Assembly: GCA_025201345.1 (NCBI GenBank) | Contig: JAIXMG010000020.1 | Location: 124,001 to 188,000 of the forward strand | Direction of reading: 5' to 3' | DNA: 64,000 nucleotides | Source of the DNA: Thamnidium elegans | Lineage: Eukaryota > Mucoromycota > Mucoromycetes > Mucorales > Mucoraceae | In this document: positions 1-10,705 of the stretch, piece after piece | How positions within the stretch are numbered: the first letter of the stretch is position 1 | Layout of the letters: every line of letters begins with the position of its first letter | The notes under the pieces: generated by a model | The model's input: only the letters and a program-made list of their open reading frames with translations | What the model was told of the DNA's origin: nothing | The model's database searches: none | Position numbers and translations under genes: made by a program

Positions 1-69
1 GAACATCTACCCGTTTTCCATCGAGTCATTTGCCATCTTGTGCTACGTAATTATTGAATGCATGGTTTC

Positions 70-104
<35 letters not shown>

Positions 105-393
105 AAATTATCTACATAGCTCTTGTATATTAGTGCCTTTTAGTTAAAAAGTATAACTAAAATAAAATATAATAGATATAGGCATCAAGTGTATAGTATG
201 AAGTAAGGGGGAAGAAAATCTATAAATGTATATGTATTAGATATTATAAAATTAGGCATAGCAAACTTTATTTAAAATAAGAATAAATAGAAAATAGAGG
301 TATTGTTTGTCTCGGGTGATACAAACCTAACAATAGCGTTCTCTTTTTTTTTTGAAAAAAAAAAAGGTATTTTAAGTAATGCATAAACGTTGT
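1..393. other. Intergenic; possible tail of an off-window gene
   Basis: Positions 1-60 read open in the plus frames and could be the last bases of a gene ending left of the window, but no family is recognisable. A 31-nt A run lies at 71-101. The rest is A/T-rich and serves as the 3' flank of the minus-strand calmodulin-like gene that ends at 394. Confidence 0.3.
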
Positions 394-1020
394 CTACTTG
401 TGGCTACAAAATAATCTTCTTACAGAATATTTATGATGATTATGAGTACATTCTGAGCTACTATGAGCTGCTCTCTGTTGCACACCCATCATTATAGAAA
501 ATTCTTGAAAGTTGACTACACCATCCTTATCCAAGTCTACTTCTTCAATAAGTTGTTGTGCCTCTTGTAAAGTTAATTTATCACCTAGTTTCTCCATCAT
601 GGCTTGTAATTCAGTAACGTTAATGGTCCCATCCCCATCTTTATCGAATGCATCGAATGCTTCTTGTAATTCTTGTTGTTTTGAAGTGGAGCGATAAGGG
701 TCGGATAAGGTAGGTCTCATGAGTCTAGCGAAATCCTCGAAATCTAAACTTCCATCGGCCTTTTGAGCACAAGCATCTTTAAGCTAAAAGAAACATAAGA
801 AATTAACGGATAAGTATTTAAACGGGGGACCTGTTGGGGATTTTACCATGGAAGGAATCGCAGAGCTGTTCACTCCAGTAGAAAGCAACATATCTTCTAA
901 TTCCAAGTGAGAGATTTTTCCATCTTTATCTTTATCAAAACTAGCGAATAAGTCAGATAGATCACCTTTCTTTTTACTGCTAAGAAAATGACTGCCGAAA
1001 CTAAGTCGCTTAGAAGACAT
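394..1020 (-). CDS. Calmodulin-like EF-hand calcium-binding protein
   Basis: Two exons, 847-1020 and 394-783, joined across a 63-nt GT-AG intron (784-846), give 187 residues in phase 0. Canonical EF-hand loops are visible at about residues 29-40 (DKDKDGKISHLE), 105-116 (DKDGDGTINVTE) and 141-152 (DLDKDGVVNFQE). The second hand (about 64-75, ADGSLDFED) lacks the first ligand Asp and is degenerate. After the last EF-hand there is a basic/His tail of about 35 residues ending VRRLFCSHK, not present in true calmodulin. By family knowledge it would be a cytosolic calcium sensor or regulatory light-chain-like protein; the target is unknown. The ATG at 1018-1020 is the first in frame. It is divergent to a second EF-hand gene at 2667. 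Confidence 0.85.
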
Positions 1021-2560
1021 GGAAAAAAAAAGAGGAAAAAGAAAAATTAATTATCTCTGTAGTATTGAGGCAAGCCACCTTTTAATCTCCACTTTTACTC
1101 ACAAAAGGGGGAGTTAGTTCGTATTACATAGTATGTATAAATAGTTTATTTTTTTTTTGCTGAGCTCCTCTGTAACATGAAAGCCACACCAAGAACTCTA
1201 ATGTCACTAATAAAGAAACTGTTTGCATGAATAGTGCATTTCATCCATTTATGACTGTTCCTGATAGTCCAGTAAAAACACGATGTCTCTTTTATATTCA
1301 TTTTATGCACCTACTTTTACCTATTGACAAGCTATTTGGAAATACCACTGTAAATAATAGTTCATCTAATTGTTTTAAACAGCCATTTTAGTTAAAGAAA
1401 TAACAAATCGTCGTTTTCTAATGAAAAAAAGAAAAAGGGATGCTCGACCGAAATTTGAGAGGACTAAGACCTGGCACCCATTGGTGAAGATAAAGGACCT
1501 TCATAAAAAATAAAATAAAATAGGCGTCACTTAAGTCAAAATCCCTTCCATTTTTAACAGGCTAAGCCGATCTTTCGTCAAGATACGATTCGTTAAAAAT
1601 GATACTTTGACTAAGCTTTATCGTTATTCTTGGTTAAGTAGAAGCTCAGAATTCTAGTGAGAATGGTTAAAAATCATGTCTCATTACCTATTTTTGCTTC
1701 TGGAGTAATTATTTTTCCTCGTAAAAAAATCACGTATGACTCTTTTTTTTTTTTTTTTTTTTTTGTCTCTTTTCTTTTGGTTAATGTTATACAATTCAAA
1801 GTATGCTTACTGCACTAAAAGGCAAATAAAATGTATCTCTAATACTGTCGTATATACAGGTTTATTTGCTTGCATGCAAAAAAAATATATAAAAAACCGT
1901 TATAGCTCGGACATTAGATTCGGACGCCAAGTTTTTTTTTTTATTAATTTAAAATACCATGGTGTGATACGCCACTCCAGGGTTTTTACTTTATACGAGA
2001 ATATCCGATATACAAAATAAATTAAAATACAGTTAAATACAACATGAATAATATAGTGCATACAACTCCTAATTCTTATATTATTATAGAAAGAAAAGAA
2101 TCGCGTAGGTCATTCTATTCAGGATTAGAATAAACATAATCCATTGTTTGTTATTCTACCGAATTAATAAAGAACGTTTGGATATAAAAGAATATTTTAT
2201 AGTTAAAGTAGAAAAAGAAGGTGATACTCACGGATGAAAGTGAATCTATTGGCAGAATAATAATAACCGCTGTTTTCGAGTAAATCTATGAATTCCAAAG
2301 TAACAAAATAAGCTTTATTAAACCATAATAAAGAAGAAAAGTATCTCGAAAGAAAAAAAAAAATGAATTTTTTCGTTGGTTGCCCGGGCAAGCTTTTTTG
2401 CGGGCGCAAAAAGTACGGAAATTTCTTTTTTGTAACATGTCTAAAATAAGTAATTCGGCTTTTATTTGATCACTTATTTTATGCTCAGCAGTAAAAAGAT
2501 GTTCTTTTCAGAAAGATACAGCTTTGATTAATTATTAATGAGATTCCGTGCAGATCGCTG
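1021..2560. other. Intergenic between the divergent EF-hand genes
   Basis: About 1.5 kb of A/T-rich DNA. It holds a T run near 1741-1764 and short ORFs that are only homopolymer or random frames. I see no RNA gene, repeat array or conserved coding relic. Confidence 0.5.
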
Positions 2561-2605
2561 TTCCACGTGGAAGTTAAATTTTATTATTTTTCTTATATAA
2601 AAAGG
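2561..2605 (+). promoter_or_regulatory. E-box palindrome plus TATA box upstream of the second EF-hand gene
   Basis: TTCCACGTGGAA at 2561-2572 is a perfect 12-bp palindrome around the bHLH core CACGTG. About 20 bp downstream is TATATAAAAAGG (about 2594-2605), roughly 65 bp before the ATG at 2667. This is a plausible core promoter with a CACGTG-type (Cbf1/Pho4-like) site; occupancy is inferred. Confidence 0.55.
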
Positions 2606-2666
2606 ACAGTGTTAATCCCCCCTTCACTTTTTTTTTTGTCATTATTATAACTTTAAAAAATATATA

Positions 2667-3179
2667 ATGTCTGACTACTACTATTCGCTGGGTATTACTC
2701 CTGAAGAACTTGACACATTACAAGAAGCCTTCAATTTATATGACTCAAAGCACTGTGGCTATATCAATATCGATCAATTCTCTCATATTCTTTCAAGTCT
2801 TAATATCGTCTCTGACTCTAAACAAATCGCAAAAATGGCTGACATGAATAACGATAAAAAAATCGATTTTCACGAATTCGTTTTAACCATGTTTCGCTAT
2901 TTACCCAATCAGGAACAAACTGTTCATTCTACCTATAAAAACAATCATATTTTTACTGATAAAGATGTTGCAACAGATGAAGAAATTATGGCTTGTTTCC
3001 AATTCTTTGACAAGGACCACGATGGACGTATTAGCCAAAAAGAACTCGAACAAGTCTTATCTATGTTTGACACCAGCTTGAACCCCAAAGAAATTAAAGA
3101 TATGATGTCCATGGCTGATATTAATAGAGACGGATATATCGATTTTGATGAGTTTAAACAATTGTTACCGCCATTATAA
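2667..3179 (+). CDS. Calmodulin-like four-EF-hand protein
   Basis: Single-exon gene of 170 residues. The N-terminal hand (about 26-37, DSKHCGYINIDQ) has Gln instead of the position-12 Glu and is probably inactive. Loops at about 59-70 (DMNNDKKIDFHE), 115-126 (DKDHDGRISQKE) and 151-162 (DINRDGYIDFDE) keep the acidic ligands; the second replaces the usual Gly6 with Lys. A linker of about 30 residues separates the two lobes. Length and lobed layout match calmodulin, troponin-C-like or centrin-like proteins, but it is diverged from canonical calmodulin. Role inferred: calcium sensor with unknown partner. The start is the first ATG after a clear TATA box. Unlike the EF-hand gene at 394-1020 it has no intron. 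Confidence 0.87.
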   Translation: MSDYYYSLGITPEELDTLQEAFNLYDSKHCGYINIDQFSHILSSLNIVSDSKQIAKMADMNNDKKIDFHEFVLTMFRYLPNQEQTVHSTYKNNHIFTDKDVATDEEIMACFQFFDKDHDGRISQKELEQVLSMFDTSLNPKEIKDMMSMADINRDGYIDFDEFKQLLPPL

Positions 3180-3247
3180 TTATACCCCTTATCTCCCATG
3201 TACATATAATAACAATATTCCACATTTAAATAAAGCACCTTAATCAA

Positions 3248-3893
3248 ACCTTTTTTTTTTTTTTTTTTTTTTTTTTTATCGCTGCCTTACTGTCCTATAT
3301 ATAGATCATCGTGATACCAACACAACCACAATCCGATTTAATCAGAATAGCAAAGTATATAATTATCAAATAGAGGAAATATTACTTTCGTATTTAAAGT
3401 AGTCAAAACGATTATTCTAGTTGGTAGTTGGATATATGCTATGCTTTTTTTTTTAAAAAAAAAAGTAAATGGTGTCTTTAAAATGTTTTCTGGTGACATT
3501 TATTCAGCACTTGAACTGGTATACTATAATGATGTTAGCTAACGATACAATACCAATAACAAGAAACACGATAAAAGTATCCGTGTTACGATCAAGCGTA
3601 TCATACTTTAGATTACAGTCAGAACTGGGTATAATGTTTAAAGGCGGGAGGATTTGCTCGAGTTAAGTAACTTCTACTTTATACCTGCCACATATTCCTG
3701 TTTAATGATTGACAAAATATATGAAATTAGCTTTAATCAAAATATATAAACCCTATTTCTTTTTATATCAAAAGATATGGCGATCATAGTGATGTACTTT
3801 ATTCTCTCACGCACGGTCATTTTTTGCCCAAAAATAAATAAATAAGTGGATACTCGTTGCCACGCATGCAATGGACACAGAAGATAACGATGA

Positions 3894-3927
<34 letters not shown>

Positions 3928-4441
3928 CGTTGGTGGTCAACTTGTAAATGTTTAAAACAAAGAGTCTTTATAATTACTTTTAATTGTTTTTCCTCCTTCA
4001 AATTACTATTATTGTTAATTTACATAACTTATTTAACCATTTATCGAGATTCTCCTTCCTTCACTGCTTAAAAGAATAAATGCACTAACTCTCATTATTG
4101 AATTTTGGTAAATGAATACGATGACAAGTATCGTACATCATCAACTACATGTGGCCTTAACAAACGTTATAAGTTATTTGGCAAGGGTATCATCACATGT
4201 ACCACCAATTTTCTATTATTAAAGTGGAACCAAAATCTGGTGCAAATCTAGTATACACACAATTGTTTCGCCCCTTGGAAATACGGGGCACTTGTTTAAC
4301 TTAAGGGATCTCTCTCTCTCTTTTTTAAGACCCTTTTGTATTACATGAAAAAAAAAATATAATCTAAAAACAACCCAGTTTGATTTTCCATTTCTTTTTT
4401 TTTTTCTCTCTTTATTTTTATATATATTATACTCGTATATT
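3248..4441. other. Intergenic, homopolymer-rich
   Basis: Contains a T run at about 3251-3277, a T10-A10 inverted homopolymer at 3445-3464 and a T run at about 3897-3927. A short CT tract precedes the next gene. The small ORFs here are translations of these runs; no gene is supported. Confidence 0.5.
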
Positions 4442-6040
4442 ATGCCTATAAGGAAACGATCGCCTTATGGTCCGTTCGTTGAAAGAGTTTTATTGCCCTC
4501 AGTTCGTATTGCAGCATTATTATTAGCCGTATTAGCTATTGGATTTGGTAGTTGGCTCGAAACGAACGATAATGCTTCCAGTTGCTCTTTTAAAAGCAGT
4601 ATGTCACTGCACCAAGTATTTCTGTATAGAAATATTTCAAGTAACCTGACTACACCTGATTCAGTATCGTTTGGATTATGGAAGCATTGCTACATGTATG
4701 CTTTGAATTGCTCATGTACACCGACTAATCTCAAATACCAGCCAGGTATGATATCATTATTACAAACATTTTTAATTATTTATTTATTTTATATATATAT
4801 ATATATATCAGATGTATCGACTATTCTTCAGGTCGCAACTGAACATAATGCAATCCCGCCCCTTACCAACAATACATCGCTTAGTAGAATTATACCTTTA
4901 ATATTAGCAACAATATTTAGTTGTATTGCATTTTTTATTGGATTATGGGCAAATAGACGAGGAAAGTATATCTATCGAAAAATTGTTGTTGGATTACTAC
5001 TGGCAACATCGATCCTTATAGCTTATGGTTTTGGTTCAACTTATGATCAATATTTTCGAATGATCAAACAGACATGTAAAAGTTTAAATAATAATGTTTA
5101 TTGTGCTAGGCATGCGGTTCAAATTGAGGTGATTATATTTTCCATAGCCCTTATTCTCCTCTTTATCGGCTTAATATTTTGGTTTATTGCTTCTTCTTTC
5201 TTTTCTATTCCAATACCAGAAGAGGAACCAAGAAAACATTGGAGTTTTCAAAAAGATAATCCTATAAGAAAAAAGAAGAATCAATCAAGTAGTGAACAAA
5301 GTTTAACTACTAATAATTACCATCATCAACAACTACAACACCAACAACAAGATGAATTAGCTGTATGGCGTGATGTTACTATGCTTGATGATAACGATCA
5401 TGATGAACTTTGGCCACAAAAGCCAGATAATTCATATGATCCATATAATAATCCTGCACCTCCACCAAAATACCGCGGCAATAATAATCCTCATCTTCGT
5501 CAGCAGCAAAAGAATGTTAGGAGTTTTCATGAGCAACAACAAAGGAGTATTGGACCAAACGAAAAAGTATCACTTACACCAACGCCTCCACCTGTAGATA
5601 CTACTACCACTACAACACGTGGAAATAATAATAATAAATCGCGTGTAACATCTAATAAAAACCATCATCACCAAAAAAGAAAAGAAAGTAACGATTCTGC
5701 ATTAACTTTCGGTGGCCATAGTAAATCAAAGAGAAGTCATAAGCCCTTATCTGAATTGGAACCAACTTATAAAAATACTCCAACCAGTATATCTCCACAT
5801 CCATTTCAATATCCTCCAACAACTGCTACAACAAATGATAGTAAAAATTCCTTTTGTATGACACCTTACTATGAAGAACAATCTCCAGATTCGACTTACT
5901 TTCAACAGCAAAATTTGGTGCCTATATTAAGTATGCCTCCTGTTGTTGAACACCCATTAAATAAGAAGGTGGTAAAGGATAAAAGAATACAAAGCTATCT
6001 TCAAACACAAACTCCAACTGCTTCTACTTCATCGACTTAG
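4442..6040 (+). CDS. Four-pass membrane protein, Sur7/PalI-like
   Basis: The frame is open throughout, but 4746-4811 is almost certainly a 66-nt intron (GTATG start, TATATATATATCAG end); splicing gives 510 residues. Segments seen: TM1 (VRIAALLLAVLAIGFGSW), a first external loop with the claudin/Sur7-type GLWxxC...C pattern (FGLWKHCYMYALNCSC), TM2 (IIPLILATIFSCIAFFIGLW), TM3 (IVVGLLLATSILIAYGFG) and TM4 (VIIFSIALILLFIGLIFWFI). A cytosolic tail of about 270 residues is rich in His, Gln, Pro, Thr and Asn. Layout and tail length resemble fungal PalI/Rim9 or Sur7 proteins, which act at the plasma membrane in pH sensing or eisosome domains. The family call rests on topology and the loop motif, so it is tentative. 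Confidence 0.6.
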   Translation: MPIRKRSPYGPFVERVLLPSVRIAALLLAVLAIGFGSWLETNDNASSCSFKSSMSLHQVFLYRNISSNLTTPDSVSFGLWKHCYMYALNCSCTPTNLKYQPGMISLLQTFLIIYLFYIYIYISDVSTILQVATEHNAIPPLTNNTSLSRIIPLILATIFSCIAFFIGLWANRRGKYIYRKIVVGLLLATSILIAYGFGSTYDQYFRMIKQTCKSLNNNVYCARHAVQIEVIIFSIALILLFIGLIFWFIASSFFSIPIPEEEPRKHWSFQKDNPIRKKKNQSSSEQSLTTNNYHHQQLQHQQQDELAVWRDVTMLDDNDHDELWPQKPDNSYDPYNNPAPPPKYRGNNNPHLRQQQKNVRSFHEQQQRSIGPNEKVSLTPTPPPVDTTTTTTRGNNNNKSRVTSNKNHHHQKRKESNDSALTFGGHSKSKRSHKPLSELEPTYKNTPTSISPHPFQYPPTTATTNDSKNSFCMTPYYEEQSPDSTYFQQQNLVPILSMPPVVEHPLNKKVVKDKRIQSYLQTQTPTASTSST

Positions 6041-6266
6041 TATAGCCTAAATGTATAATAGTGACCCTCAGTTCTCCTCTTTTTTTTTTTTTTATATCTC
6101 AGCTAACCCTTTTTTTTCTTTTCACATACATACACATACACTCTTTTTCTCTCTTTCTCTCTTTCTCTCTTTTTCTATAACTGTTATTCTACTCTTTAAT
6201 CTAATAAATTAATCATTTTTGTCTTTTTTTTTAAAAATAAAATAAAAATACACCACTTTCGCCAAT

Positions 6267-6890
6267 TTAAACAGGGAAATCAAAGAATTCTTGGTAAGGG
6301 CCCTTAGTGAACTCAGATTTCTCCCAAAGAACAGGAGTTGACAATTCACAAGTATTAATAATAAATGACCACAAAATAATAAATAGATATGTATATATAG
6401 CTTTTAGCGAAGCTACATAGAGCTACTTGTAGAACCACGAGAAGCAGTATGACAATCGGTAACACCTACTAATTGAAGCACTTTCTTGGCAGTGCTTCAC
6501 CCACGGGGGAACAGTTTCTAAATAAATTACGACAAACGAGAGCAGTATAGGGGATAATGAGATACTCACCTAGGCTGAAACCCTAATAGCCATTACGAGT
6601 ATGGATACTACCCAAACTTAACAAATATGATTATTCACCACCAGTAGCAGTAGCCGGAAATCTAAACTAACATGACTACATTTATCGCTTCAAACAACAA
6701 AAATACATCGCCCAAAGCCAAAAATTCAATATCCCTCGATAGGGTAACCAGAAACAACTACTTATTAATTTAATAAATTTTTATTTTCTTGATTTTAACA
6801 AGGTGACCAGGCTTAGTAACAAAGACATTTTTTCTTTCTTTCTTCTCCGCCTTGTCCGCGCCATTCATATCCAATACAAACCTGTCAAGT
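6267..6890 (-). pseudogene. Decayed copy of 40S ribosomal protein uS5 (RPS2)
   Basis: On the minus strand, fragments in shifting frames match the order of uS5: an N-terminal R/G/K-rich piece followed by VTKPGHLVKIKKIK (about 6780-6830), then KKVLQLVGVTDCHTASRGST (about 6423-6487), then TPVLWEKSEFTKGPYQEFF ending at a TAA at 6267-6269. Normal uS5 has VTKLGRLVKDGKIKS, KxxLxxAGVxDCYTxxRGST and LTPDLWKExxFTKxPYQEF at these places. At least five in-frame stops and several frame changes separate the pieces, so no functional protein is possible. No introns are obvious, which would fit a retro-copy, but the decay is too deep to be sure. Confidence 0.75.
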
Positions 6891-6995
6891 ATTTGAAGAA
6901 TAAAAAAAAAAAAAAAAAAAAAAAGTAAAAACACGAATGTACACTATAAAAAAAAAATCAGGTACCAAATTTTTTTTTATTGCTGTTATTTACAT

Positions 6996-8555
6996 TCATT
7001 TAATAATGATCAATTCAACACCATGTCGCAAACAAAAGTATTCTATCGCTATGATGGTTTCATCATCCTTAAAGTAACAATCATACAAATACAATTTTTT
7101 TAATCTTGTACATGATTTAAATAGATAGTGATATACTGAACGATTGATTTTGGATGACCTTATTTTCAGTATACGAATAGGATGAAAACAAGTTGTTGGG
7201 TTGCTAATCATCATTTCCGCACCTTCTATGTATTCGGGCCTACCTAATCTTTTTCTATTTATATTTATTTTTTTAGATACTGAAAATGAGAATGATTCTA
7301 AACGAGGATATTGATGTAAGAGGACGTCTAAATAAAACGGGGGCGTAGGTCCTAGACAATGTGTTACTCTAGTGATTGATAGATGTGTCAATTGAAGGTG
7401 TATTGGGTCATTAATGATATCGGTTAGAAATTTAATTTCATCGTTCTTTTTCTCATCATCTGACCAACTCTTTGTCATCCTAAATACATGTTGCTGTGTG
7501 TTATTTCTCGAAAATATAGATTCAAATGAATTTCGTGGATATACGAACACGCTGGCATCATAATACTTAATATCAAAAGAAATTACAGATGGTATACCAC
7601 ACCTATCCCTAATTGTGTAATCATAAATGATGTCCATAATAACGCTTTCAACTGTGAGTCTAAAATCGTGAGCGTCATAAAAGCTTGTTTTGACTTGTTG
7701 AATATGCGTGGCATGAGTAGTATCCAGTATAGATCCAAATATCTTTAGTAGAGAATCTTCAGTATTGTTCTTATCTGTTAGACAATGAACTGTTAGTGTA
7801 TCAATATCCTTATAATATGATTTGAAAATTGAAAACCAAGATGAGTTTGGATCATCAATAGCACAAGCAAATGTTTTTAGTTTCGCAAGAGGTCGTAATA
7901 CATTGTCTTCAGAGGGTATAACATCTGTCAATAGAGTAAGGTTTTCTATACGATCCAGTTTTTGTAACTGTAATATATTTAATGTCATTAGTCTGTCATG
8001 AATATACAATGTTTGAAGGTTGGCTATGCGTGGTATCAAGTCCAAGACAGATAACGGTGATGGAAAGCCAGCACGAAGTTCCAGAGAAGTGATTCGGTCG
8101 GCCATACCTTGAAATACAATAAACGAATCTTTACTGCCAAAAGATAATGGCAGTTTCGTTAAACGAAGCCAATATTTGGTAAAGTCCAGTCTAGCCATCC
8201 ATCGCCAATAACCGTTTTCAATGAATGAAATCTCTGTTAAATAAATGCAATGACGTGCAAGCAATTCAAATTCTGTAAACATCATGGCGCGCTCCGAAAG
8301 TTCCCAATCACTTGTCATGTAAGGCATCTCGAGCTTTTTAACATAAAAGTTTGGCTGGTGTCGATGGTGAGTAATGTTGACAAGGAACGACCGAAACGAT
8401 CGTAAGTCTTTTATCTGGACTTGATTGTAAAGTGTTTCTAATAGAGGACGATACCATGCTTTACATATAGTAAGACAAGTGCGTTGGTCATTCTTTTCTA
8501 AATAACTTGCTATTTTATATACAACTTCAAAAGGGAATTGGTTTAAAGAAGACAT
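6996..8555 (-). CDS. F-box protein with leucine-rich-repeat-like body
   Basis: Single exon, 519 residues. The N-terminus (residues about 4-45) has the F-box pattern: FPFEVVYKIASYLEKNDQ, then CxxxCKAWYRPLLETLY. The rest is a weakly repetitive series of short Leu/Ile-rich strands and helices (for example ITSLELRAGF, LQTLYIHD, IENLTLLTDV, LKKLYLYDCYF) typical of the degenerate LRRs in the large mucoralean F-box families. By family, the F-box binds Skp1 and the repeats choose the substrate for an SCF ubiquitin ligase; the substrate is unknown. The start ATG is the first in frame and the F-box follows immediately, supporting it. Confidence 0.8.
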   Translation of the reverse strand: MSSLNQFPFEVVYKIASYLEKNDQRTCLTICKAWYRPLLETLYNQVQIKDLRSFRSFLVNITHHRHQPNFYVKKLEMPYMTSDWELSERAMMFTEFELLARHCIYLTEISFIENGYWRWMARLDFTKYWLRLTKLPLSFGSKDSFIVFQGMADRITSLELRAGFPSPLSVLDLIPRIANLQTLYIHDRLMTLNILQLQKLDRIENLTLLTDVIPSEDNVLRPLAKLKTFACAIDDPNSSWFSIFKSYYKDIDTLTVHCLTDKNNTEDSLLKIFGSILDTTHATHIQQVKTSFYDAHDFRLTVESVIMDIIYDYTIRDRCGIPSVISFDIKYYDASVFVYPRNSFESIFSRNNTQQHVFRMTKSWSDDEKKNDEIKFLTDIINDPIHLQLTHLSITRVTHCLGPTPPFYLDVLLHQYPRLESFSFSVSKKININRKRLGRPEYIEGAEMMISNPTTCFHPIRILKIRSSKINRSVYHYLFKSCTRLKKLYLYDCYFKDDETIIAIEYFCLRHGVELIIIK

Positions 8556-9368
8556 GGAGATTATTATTTTTTCATTAGGTTGACTATTTTCAAAATTGAT
8601 TACTGTGTAACATCCCCTATAATACCCCTTTCGCCTCTTTATAACCCTGCATTTTATGGGATATTATGCCAAAATCGAGGAGACTCGTGAAATATGTTCG
8701 ATTTATGCTATTTTGCGACAAAAATTTAATATTGACTAAGCATACTTTACACAAGATCAAGCACGGTCTGTTCCTACTGCTTTTTTTATATTAATTTATT
8801 GGCTCCATCAAATGGGTAACTATCAAGAAATACAAAAGAAAGTACGCATTTAAAATATGAACATAATAGTTTTTATATACTTCATAAAAACCTTAAAAAA
8901 AGAGCTTTTTAGCATATTTAAAAAAATCTGCAATATCTTTCCTCTCATACATCTATCACCACCCCATATTTTTATGTGGAAAGTATACTCTTTCTCTCTC
9001 TTTAAATAACTATATTAACTTATATAAATAAAGTGTCAGAACCCCTGATACATACAAATAAATAAAAAATTAAATAATAAACGAAAAAAGATATTGATAT
9101 ACTTGAACTAGTTTAAAAAAAAAAAAAGATAAATTCCTGTTTTGGTACATGAAAAAAATGCAAGCTTATTGTGTGTCGCGGCTATTTATTTGGAAGGTTC
9201 GTTTTAAACTGAACAACAATTATTTATTATGCGAACGGTATAGTTGTTTTAAAAGGTAAAAAAAAAAAACGCATTTTTTTTTAAAAAAAAAGGGGAGAGA
9301 GAGAGAGGACAAATTGTCGAGTATAACAATAAAAAAACTAAAATACAGTAATAAGAAAAATCTTGTAT
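8556..9368. other. Intergenic
   Basis: A/T-rich spacer. Contains a T9-A9 inverted homopolymer followed by GGGG (9274-9295) just downstream of the next minus-strand gene. No gene or RNA is seen. Confidence 0.5.
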
Positions 9369-10236
9369 TTAAACAAAATGATGCGCCTTCTCGTTGTACG
9401 GAGGCGACCAACATGGTGGTGGCTCTTGGAACATGCCATGGGAATCTTTTTCGTCTGCGAATTGATTATTGAAATAAACTGATTTAGGTGGTAATATATA
9501 TCCTACATCGTCTTCAGACCGTGAACGTCGGTTGAATTGACGGCTTTTCAAAGCGTTATATCGATCATCAAACTCAATATCTATGGCCTGATTTAGGGTT
9601 AGCAAACGGTCTTTATTGTGTCATTTATATTTCTCTACTTACGTAAACAGACTTTATACCAGATAGTGATTGAATTCGGAAAGGCGTTACATCAACACCA
9701 TTTTTATTAAATCTGAAATTGATACCACGGATGTTTTCGGTTGCGTTTAATCGACTGCATATCTCGAGAATGTTTCGCTCAAACTATCATGTTATATTAG
9801 CATCACATATATTAGATACAAACAAATCAGTTAAAATAATACCTTTGTTCTCCTACTTCTATGCAACCAAGCCATGAAAAAAGAGCTGGTAATAATAGAA
9901 GCTGGTAATGCAACAAGAATATAAGGGCTTTGAAAATGAATCCAACATAAATAAAATGAAATTGAAGCGGTCATCCACATGGTAAGTAACGTTCCAATCC
10001 AAAATAACTTGGGACCAGGTGGTGGTCTAAGACGTGCAGCTTGATTGAAAAGTCCAACAATTGAGTGAAAGTCATGGACTGTAAGCTAAAATATAGTTAA
10101 AAACGAAATTAATAAATATAAACAATAGAAAAAAATAAATATTGTCTGTGCTTTTTTTTTTTTTTACATTGTTTTGAAGGTCAAATGTGTACTGATCGTC
10201 GAATTTCTTTCTAAATGATAATCGAACACTTTTCAT
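9369..10236 (-). CDS. Small two-pass membrane protein of unknown function
   Basis: Four exons, 10168-10236, 9843-10085, 9643-9783 and 9369-9587, all in phase 0, give 223 residues. The first 22 residues are basic and polar; a cytosolic-looking stretch HDFHSIVGLFNQAARL follows. Two adjacent hydrophobic segments come next, about residues 52-75 (FWIGTLLTMWMTASISFYLCW) split by WIHF from PYILVALPASIITSSFFMAW. A soluble domain of about 100 residues with ERNILEICSRLNATENIRGINFRF follows, and the C-terminus is proline/tryptophan-rich (EPPPCWSPPYNEK). The family is not recognised. The clean splice phases and non-repetitive composition argue for a real gene. Confidence 0.7.
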
Positions 10237-10384
10237 TTTTTTTTTTTTGTATAATTTGAAAGAAATGGATATATAGAAAAGGTATAAAAAAAGGAAAATG
10301 AGACCAATTAAATATAATAAAGATGTGGAATGTGTGTGTGTGTGTACGTATTTACTGCGTGAAAAAAGGAAAATAAAAATAAGA

Positions 10385-10415
<31 letters not shown>

Positions 10416-10705
10416 AAGGGATTCTTAAGGCACCTACTTATACTAGATAATATGATTCCGAACAATAGAACTCGGTTTATTATAATATAAGAACCGGCTC
10501 ATTTATTTTAATCTCATTATTTATTTATTTTTATTTTTCAATTAACTATCCTATCAATTTAACTAATCACTTTCTTTTGAATGAGATAATACACGATCCA
10601 AGTTGTAAGCAGCTATGAAGAAAATAATATTAATAAATATATGTTTTACACTTTCCCCTTTGTTCATCATCTTCCTTCCCCCTTATCCCTATTTAATATG
10701 CGACT
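10237..10705. other. Intergenic with TG and GA microsatellites
   Basis: Holds a (TG)n tract at about 10331-10344 and a (GA)n tract at about 10384-10409 in what is the upstream region of the small membrane-protein gene and the 3' flank of the GH15 gene. No gene is seen. Confidence 0.55.

Noticed and set aside
4746..4811. Treating the hydrophobic stretch as a genuine fifth membrane segment
   Set aside because: Strong GT...AG borders, TA-rich content and typical intron size argue for an intron. Kept as a finding only for possible retention.
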